Source of the DNA: Caprella mutica
Taxonomy: Eukaryota; Arthropoda; Malacostraca; Amphipoda; Caprellidae
Assembly (NCBI GenBank): GCA_947561585.1
Contig: CANNZV010000260.1
Coordinates: forward strand, 186,001 to 250,000
Reading direction: 5' to 3'
DNA length: 64,000 nt
Shown: positions 56,906 through 64,000 of the stretch, piece after piece
Layout: each line of letters starts with the position of its first letter
Position numbering within the stretch: position 1 is the first letter of the stretch
Translations under genes and position numbers: made by a program
Notes under the pieces: generated by a model
The model's input: only the letters and a program-made list of their open reading frames with translations
Database searches by the model: none
Told to the model about the DNA's origin: nothing

Positions 56906-58085
56906 TAATAATTTTTTTTAATGATTATCTAAGATGAGAGTTAGATATTATAGTGATATTAAGATGTTATAGTGAAGATACAGACATAGAGGTGATAGTA
57001 ACATATCTCTGTTAGAGTCAATGCACTTCATGTTCCTCTTTGAGGTTACAGAGTGAGTCTATTAAGCGTGTAGTTAGACACAGGAAATCAGGTCCTGAGA
57101 AGGTGATGTTACTTCGCACCAAAATATTATGTCTATGATTCCTAGAAAAGGTATTTAAGGAGTAAAAACTTAAATAATTACCAACACTTTTCTGGGGGAA
57201 AATCAAGAAAAGTTAATAGGAAATGGAAGAAATAGATTTTTTTCCTAATGCAAATAAACACTGCATTTTATTATACCTCTTGTTTGCCTGATTAAAAATT
57301 ATGTTTATCACAATTATTATGTAACAAATGTAATGAAAAGTATACAATAACGCGTGTATCAATATAGGAAAAACCATTGAAATAGTTATATTCTAAAGCA
57401 TTTAAATAACAAGAACAATCACATTTAGCTCATAGTAAGCAGGATAGTTTGAAATAAAAGTGCAATCACTTTCATTTGTTTCTATTGTTAGTAGAGACTT
57501 TCTTTGAGGGATAGAAATGTTAGCACCCTTACGAAACTTAGCAATTGAATAACACAGAAAGCGTGATGTGGTGAAACGTGTGGTTAGTGTGCAGTAAGCC
57601 CATAACTAATGCATTTCTGCTCAAATAACGACCTTATCGTCTGTCTTTTCTATTACATTACACTGCAACACAGTGTCGTAGAATATTGTAATGCTTAAAA
57701 CTGTTCTCATATTTCATGTTAGACTGAAATGCCAATACAAACTAAAGCGCCTAGGTACAGTCTACCTATTTATTGTTTCAAGTAACTAATACCATAGTTT
57801 TTAATGGGTAAACACCCTGTAGTCTAACCAGTTAATGAAATGGTAATGCTTCATACTCCCATTAATGTGGGTGTTTCTTTCCTCATTTTGAACTACATAA
57901 ACAGTCTTTGTCTCCAGTGTGCTATAAGTCAAAACTGAAGTGAAATGAACACTTTAATTTGAAGTAACTACATGCTAATGTAGTTACCTAATTACTATTA
58001 AGAGTATAGGTAAACTGTTAAAGTAAAAGTAGTATTCTTGCTTTGCACTAATCTGATTCTTTCTCATTACTATCATATTTATTGT
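56906..58085. other. Stretch between the two minisatellites
   Basis: AT-rich, no gene or structured repeat recognised. The small open frame at 57018-57206 on the minus strand has no supporting features. Confidence 0.4.
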
Positions 58086-58087
58086 TT

Positions 58088-59386
58088 GTCTCCTCTATTC
58101 CATTCTCTCTATTCCCATTATTCCATTCTCTCTATTCCCCATTATTCCATTCTCTCTATTCCCCATTATTCCATTCTCTCTATTCTCATTATTCCATTCT
58201 CTCTATTCCCATTATTCCATTCTCTCTATTCCCCATTATTCCATTCTCTCTATTCCCATTATTCCATTCTCTCTATTCCCCATTATTCCATTCTCTCTAT
58301 TCTCATTATTCCATTCTCTCTATTCCCCATTATTCCATTCTCTCTATTCTTATTATTCCATTCTCTCTATTCCCATTATTCCATTCTCTCTATTCCCATT
58401 ATTCCATTCTCTCTATTCCCCATTATTCCATTCTCTCTATTCCCATTATTCCATTCTCTCTATTCCCATTATTCCATTCTCTCTATTCCCATTATTCCAT
58501 TCTCTCTATTCCCATTATTCCATTCTCTCTATTCCCCATTATTCCATTCTCTCTATTCTTATTATTCCATTCTCTCTATTCCCATTATTCCATTCTCTCT
58601 ATTCCCATTATTCCATTCTCTCTATTCCCCATTATTCCATTCTCTCTATTCTTATTATTCCATTCTCTCTATTCCCATTATTCCATTCTCTCTATTCTCA
58701 TTATTCCATTCTCTCTATTCCCATTATTCCATTCTCTCTATTCCCATTATTCCATTCTCTCTATTCCCATTATTCCATTCTCTCTATTCCCATTATTCCA
58801 TTCTCTCTATTCCCATTATTCCATTCTCTCTATTTTCCATTATTCCATTCTCTCTATTCCCATTATTCCATTCTCTCTATTCCCCATTATTCCATTCTCT
58901 CTATTCTCATTATTCCATTCTCTCTATTCCCATTATTCCATTCTCTCTATTCCCCATTATTCCATTCTCTCTATTCCCATTATTCCATTCTCTCTATTCC
59001 CATTATTCCATTCTCTCTATTCCCCATTATTCCATTCTCTCTATTCTTATTATTCCATTCTCTCTATTCCCATTATTCCATTCTCTCTATTCCCATTATT
59101 CCATTCTCTCTATTCCCATTATTCCATTCTCTCTATTCCCATTATTCCATTCTCTCTATTCCCATTATTCCATTCTCTCTATTCCCATTATTCCATTCTC
59201 TCTATTCCCATTATTCCATTCTCTCTATTCCCATTATTCCATTCTCTCTATTTTCCATTATTCCATTCTCTCTATTCCCATTATTCCATTCTCTCTATTC
59301 CCATTATTCCATTCTCTCTATTCCCATTATTCCATTCTCTCTATTCCCATTATTCCATTCTCTCTATTCCCATTATTCCATTCTCT
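58088..59386. repeat. 23-bp minisatellite (CCATTATTCCATTCTCTCTATTC), about 55 copies
   Basis: The basic unit cattattccattctctctat plus tcc is 23 bases; copies with an extra C are 24 and a few have ttt or tct in place of ccc. The strand is strongly pyrimidine-rich. Because 23 is not a multiple of 3, the three frames rotate through the same 23-residue sequence, leaving 452- and 461-residue open frames on the plus strand that are artefacts. Confidence 0.95.
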
Positions 59387-59860
59387 ACACAGATAGAAAA
59401 AGATACAACTCATGTGGTCATATCACATGGGTCATCAATTTATGCTTTGAATCAATTTATTACGTGAGTTGGTTGGACTTTATTCATGTTTTCATGTGTG
59501 TTAAAACAACTATAGTTAATTCATTTTATGGATTGAATCAATTTACTATGAGAGTTAAAAGTTACTTTTTTGAGAATTTTAACGTATGTTGAAACAACTA
59601 TGACAGAGCGTATTGTAGTAACCCACAAAGACTGTTAATTCAATGTATCTGGTGTATAAACTAACTTATATGAAGAGTTGGCGCTATATTTTTTCAGTTT
59701 ATGTATGAGTTAAAACAACTGTTTTGTTTTAACCCACGTCAATTTAACTACTTTTAAGTAGTACCTGCAACTCACCACGTAGGTAGGGACAAAAATAACC
59801 CATTCATATGAGTCAAAACAAATCAAATTTGATTTGATTCAACTAATCCTTTCTCTGTGT
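59387..59860. mobile_element. 474-bp insertion interrupting the 23-bp minisatellite
   Basis: The 23-base array stops at 59386 and resumes at about 59862. The insert begins acacagatagaaaaag and ends ctttctctgtgt, imperfect inverted ends, with flanking CTCT on both sides. Inside, words such as gttaaaacaact and atgagtt are repeated. There is no open frame of note. It is best read as a small non-autonomous DNA transposon that landed in the array. Confidence 0.6.
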
Positions 59861-60025
59861 GCTCTATTCCCCATTATTCCATTCTCTCTATTCCCCATTA
59901 CTCCATTCTCTCTATTCCCCATTCTTTTCTTCATTATTCTATGCTTTGCATTTCCCACTTCCCCTAATCACTCTTTTACCACTTCCCCTCATTATCGCTC
60001 TTTTCCCCATTCCCCCCATTATCAC
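59861..60025. repeat. Degenerate continuation of the 23-bp array
   Basis: Three fairly good units (59862-59925) decay into loosely related ttcccc/cattat/ctctttt words. The two short open frames here are repeat-derived. Confidence 0.75.
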
Positions 60026-60233
60026 TCTTTTCCCAGTCAATCACGTATTCTTTGTACCCGTGAGACAATCTACACAATCAGTCCCAGTTAGTCAGTCTCT
60101 GCCTATTGTTCAGCTCTAACTAAAGGAAATACAAACAACTAAATGGTAACAAGAAATTAGAATGCAGTGTGAGGAAGTAGGATTCACTACTCTAAAGATA
60201 TTTCATGATTCTACCTTACAGTCTGTAGAAGAC

Positions 60234-60427
60234 ACAGTCCATTTAAACTAAAGTTAAGATTTGGTATGAATTGTTAGAAAAATTGTTGATACCTGCAGGT
60301 ATCATGGATACCAACTGAAATAAAAAAATGGAAATAAAATTATTATATATTTTTTTAAAGATCAACAAATAAATAATTTTTCTAACAATTCATACCAAAT
60401 CTTAACTTTACTTTAAATGGACTGTTT
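60234..60427. mobile_element. MITE with about 65-bp near-perfect inverted arms
   Basis: The left arm acagtccatttaaactaaag, followed by ttaagatttggtatgaattg, is mirrored on the right by caattcataccaaatcttaa and ctttaaatggactgt. The loop carries acctgcaggtatcatggata, shared with the elements at 52.4 and 44.0 kb. The high arm identity suggests a recent insertion. Confidence 0.85.
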
Positions 60428-60549
60428 CTGCCATGGACTGAAATTAGCTAAATTAATTAATTAATAAAGTTGGTTTCTGTTTTTGGAAATATTAAATTGA
60501 TATGTTAAGATGAAAAAGAAAGTAATTTTGTGTTGATTTCATTAATATA

Positions 60550-60714
60550 ATGGCTGAATTAACAACTCCACTGAAATGGAAGTCACCCCGAACAATCGTC
60601 ACTAAATTGAATAAAAAGAAAGTTAAATATGACATGACAATAGCTATCCTCTACACCACCAGTGTACCATATCTGGCCTCTGCAATTAGAACGTTATTCA
60701 CACTAATTAAATAG
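60550..60714 (+). CDS. Small open frame, 54 residues, uncertain
   Basis: ATG to TAG with a somewhat protein-like, basic composition (WKSPRTIVTKLNKKKVKYDM). No domain is recognised. It is followed by Lys-rich, frame-broken sequence to about 61080, so it could be a fragment of a decayed transposable element. Kept only as a low-confidence entry. Confidence 0.15.
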   Translation: MAELTTPLKWKSPRTIVTKLNKKKVKYDMTIAILYTTSVPYLASAIRTLFTLIK

Positions 60715-61554
60715 CAAAATAGACATTGCAATTTAATTCATATATTATTATTTTTTATGAGTTTAAAAGTTGTCAACCCTATCCACAACGAGGTGATCCA
60801 AGAAGAACGACTCGTAGAAGAGGGGACAGTGAAAGTACACTCCATGCACTAGGTGGTAAGAATAGACATCCATGAATAAGAAACCTACACGGTCCAGTCA
60901 GTCTTCTTACCCATGGATATAGCAAAGCAGAAAGAATTAATTAAGAGGAAGAACTCTTCAAGAAAAATATAAAGAAAAGCTAAAGAAAAAGGGCACGAAA
61001 CCTAAATTAAAACAATTAAAACAACAAAACTTAAAACTTAAACAAAACTTAAATGCTACAAAAGAACAAAAAGAAGGGAAGGCTTACCTATAGAGGTAGC
61101 CACGCGACAATGAGGGGGGATCGGCAATAATGATTATAAACCCCCAAGTCTGATAATCAGATCCCCTACCCCTATTCAGTTCACGTAATTTAAAATAAAT
61201 GTCAACTGAACTATCTCTCGAATTTTAATTATACGTAAAAAAGTGAGTGTTAAGCCAATTTTAATTACTGAGTTGCCTCTTCATTGTTTTAAATTACAGT
61301 GTAGGTAATTTAACGGTGCAAAGGAATAATTTGAGCACTTTCACTGTAACATAAGAATGTCTTTGGAAAATGGTGCTAACAATCAACTTGCAATATTAAT
61401 TCTAATTACTTCCAATGACAACATAAGTGTTGCTAAGTTAAGTTTACGATAAAGTCTCAAATATCAGGTCACTCTAAAGGGCTGGTCGCATAACGCAGAT
61501 AAAATAAAAAGCCCTAGAGCGATACACATAACAGACAGCAAGACTTACATGAGA

Positions 61555-61810
61555 ATCTAATATTCAGACCTAATATCAAGTGTGTCTACCATTTAGACCT
61601 AATATTAAGAGTTAATATTTAAACCTAATACTTAGAGTGTCTAACATTCAGACCTAATATTTACGGTGTCTAATATTCGGATCGACTAATTTAATAAGGG
61701 TGCATGTCTATTATTTATTAGATCTAATACTAGGAGTGTCTAATATTCAGACCTAATATTAAGAGTGCCTAACATTCAGACCTAATATTAAAAATGCCTA
61801 ACTAGACCTA
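61555..61810. repeat. Degenerate tandem repeat, CAGACCTAATATTAAGAGTG unit
   Basis: About eight copies of a 26-28-base unit (ttcagacctaatattaagag then tgtctaaca) with variable spacing and one larger insertion near 61680-61715. Confidence 0.8.
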
Positions 61811-64000
61811 CTGAGCAAATTCACTGCAAATTACACAAATACAATGGGACCAAAGATCAAAGATAGAATTTACTGCAAATCAACCCCTCCCTGCCTGTTG
61901 CTCTGATAATAGTCTCTATATCCTGAGGTGGGTACTCTGCCAGGCAAGGAGGGGTTAGAGTCTCCAGAATCTATAGGGCCAGAGTTCATTGCAACATTCC
62001 AAGCAAGGGCAACATGATCCATGTGATAACATGTAGTGGTCTATGTGCTATGGCACGTAGTATAACTGTGAGCTAAAATACCACTATATGGTTAACTATT
62101 TATGAGTTTGTAGGAACGCGTTAAGTATTATATTTAAACTGAAGACATATGGTAAATAGGGCAAATTTTCAATAATTACCAATGGTGAACTAAATACTTT
62201 AAGTAAACTTAAATTGTGGAGACAATATAGTTCTCTCCACAATTAATATATTTCATTGCTAATATTTTGATGCGTTTATTAGTAATAACGAATTGGAATT
62301 TCAATTCGATATTTAATTAACATCTTGTAACTGTAACTTTAGCCTCTTAGACATTATCTTTTGAAGACATTCAGTCTTTAGGTTGCAGAAGAGTAAAGGT
62401 AACTTGTACCTAATAGTGTAGCCATGTAAAGATAGAAAAACTAGTCACTTTATTCAATTGGTAATAATAAAATATCATGCATTTTACATTTACAAACTAT
62501 ATATATATTTAAAACTAAATATATTTAAGTCAGCAATATGACCATTATATATAAGCTTGCATTTACTAACTTTAATATAAAAAAGAAAAACAGAATTAAC
62601 CAATAAATGTTAATGTTAATAAAACGTTATTTACTATTTATGATATTAATTCTTATTCAATAACAAATTATTGTAACAAAGAATTACCACAATTAATAAA
62701 TAGTCACATAAATTAATTTAATTCTCACAAAATATTTTACTCTCATTATAGCATTGCTTTTTTAATTATAAAATTAAATGGGATACTTTAAATACAAATA
62801 TATTAATATTTTTAATCCATTGTTAAGTGCAACATATACCGGAAAATATTTCATAAATTCCTTTTTATTAGTCATTTGGATTCAATTCCGGTCCATAGAC
62901 TGACTGACTGACTGGCATATCACGTTCCTAATTACTTTATGATATTGCCCTCATAATTATCACTGGATTTAATAGACAAAATGACCTTTGTCTATTAATG
63001 TGAAACAGTTATGGCAGAGAGAAAAGAAATGAAGGCATGGACAAATTTGGTTAGTAGAAAATATTATGGGAGATCACGTTTTTTTTATTAATTTATTATC
63101 GTTATATTTTAGTAAATTAAAAGTCGTATTTAAATGTTCCAGCAATATAAACGGTGAAATTATGAATATTTTCACCGTTTGAATTTCAAAAGAAATAATA
63201 TAGAAAAGGTATAATGATGTCAAACGGTGAAAAGAGTAACACTAATAATATTTTCAATAGAGGAACACTATTGCATGTTCATCATAAATTCTGTACAATG
63301 ATTTAATATTTATTGTTGATACGTATTACAAATATTGCACTGTATAAAATGTTGTTACTCTTGTGGAAAGAGTATTACTACAGGAAATTGGGAATCCAAG
63401 CGTGGTGAAACTGTGATAAATATCCGATATTTTAATGGAAAACTGTGAAAAATGAATCATTTCTTGTAAACATTTAAAATTACAATTCCTTATCTTAATT
63501 CATTTCTCAATAACTTCAAAACATGATTTCATTTTCTAAATTAGTTTGATTTTTCATCAAGATGCACGGTAAAATGATTTTGGATAATTAGAATTATTTC
63601 CTTATTTTAGGTCTAGTGACTCAACAACACAAATATTTTGATACGCCGAGGTATCTATAGTTTCGTAGTAATGAGGCAAGGTTATACACCATTCAAAAAT
63701 ATATATATAAAAAACTGGGTATTAAATATTATATAATATTTTAATCTACAAAACATTTGCACTTCACTCGAACATAGTAAATATTTTGAATATAGAAAAG
63801 TAAAAATTGGGATTAAAAGGTTCGAATTTCTCAATCAGCAAATATGTCAACAAGTTAATCCTATAATATCAAATATAATTAATATATTTTAAAGCTATTT
63901 CATATCATAAAAACCAATGAGTTATCTATCACCAATAGTTACTTCAAAAGATATTTCATCACTGTGACTTACGATCTCCATTAATTGATCTAGACTATCC
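61811..64000. other. Right-hand end of window, no gene recognised
   Basis: Very AT-rich sequence. A short (tgac)4 microsatellite sits at about 62899-62914. I see no coding exon or structured repeat that could be defended. Confidence 0.4.

Noticed and set aside
58038..59467. Plus-strand open frames of 452 and 461 residues (SILSIPIIPFSLF repeats)
   Set aside because: Products of the 23-base array; the frames encode the same rotated sequence, as expected of a repeat without stop codons.
60770..61080. Possible gag-like or basic protein fragment (Lys-rich frames after 60770)
   Set aside because: Frames break repeatedly and no knuckle, RT or other motif could be read.

Overview
The window is animal nuclear DNA, most likely from an insect and perhaps a hemipteran. 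It is AT-rich. Its genes are split into many short exons with GT/AG introns in consistent phase, and the space between them is filled with transposable elements and minisatellites. I see no bacterial-type operons, tRNA, rRNA or CRISPR array. The species cannot be fixed from sequence alone.

Layout: (1) 1-14305, minus strand: the 5' part of a large receptor gene whose 3' end, with any membrane and catalytic domains, lies left of the window. Twenty exons can be joined in frame, plus a probable partial twenty-first at the window edge. They encode a signal peptide, an LCCL domain, an Ig-like domain, three EGF modules resembling those of vertebrate Tie receptors, and at least six fibronectin-III repeats. 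(2) 14306-33710: no host gene seen; a transposon graveyard. It holds a decayed piggyBac transposase, a TTAA-bounded foldback element, a 1.4-kb terminal-inverted-repeat element with a 7-bp target duplication, a nearly complete Ty3/gypsy (mag-like) retrotransposon, and a 5-kb pogo/Tigger-like DNA transposon whose transposase ends in a PHD finger. (3) 34151-41005, plus strand: a four-exon LIN52 gene, the small subunit of the DREAM/MuvB cell-cycle complex. Its 5.5-kb first intron contains a 1.8-kb foldback element and a 1.2-kb minisatellite. (4) 44896-53514, minus strand: a fourteen-exon gene for a 1476-residue scaffold protein with two PDZ domains and a long Ser/Pro-rich tail, possibly the insect whirlin/dyschronic homologue. 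(5) 53515-64000: no coding exon seen; probably upstream or 5'-intron sequence of the PDZ gene, with two very regular minisatellites (21-bp and 23-bp units), a small MITE and degenerate repeats.

The three host genes have unrelated functions (surface receptor, cell-cycle transcriptional complex, synaptic or sensory scaffold), and nothing suggests they work as a unit. The most unusual content is the receptor's LCCL plus Tie-like architecture, the transposase-PHD fusion with possible subterminal binding repeats, the nested transposon stack at 19-27 kb, and several minisatellites with 20-23-bp units in one 22-kb stretch. Some arrays create long spurious open frames.
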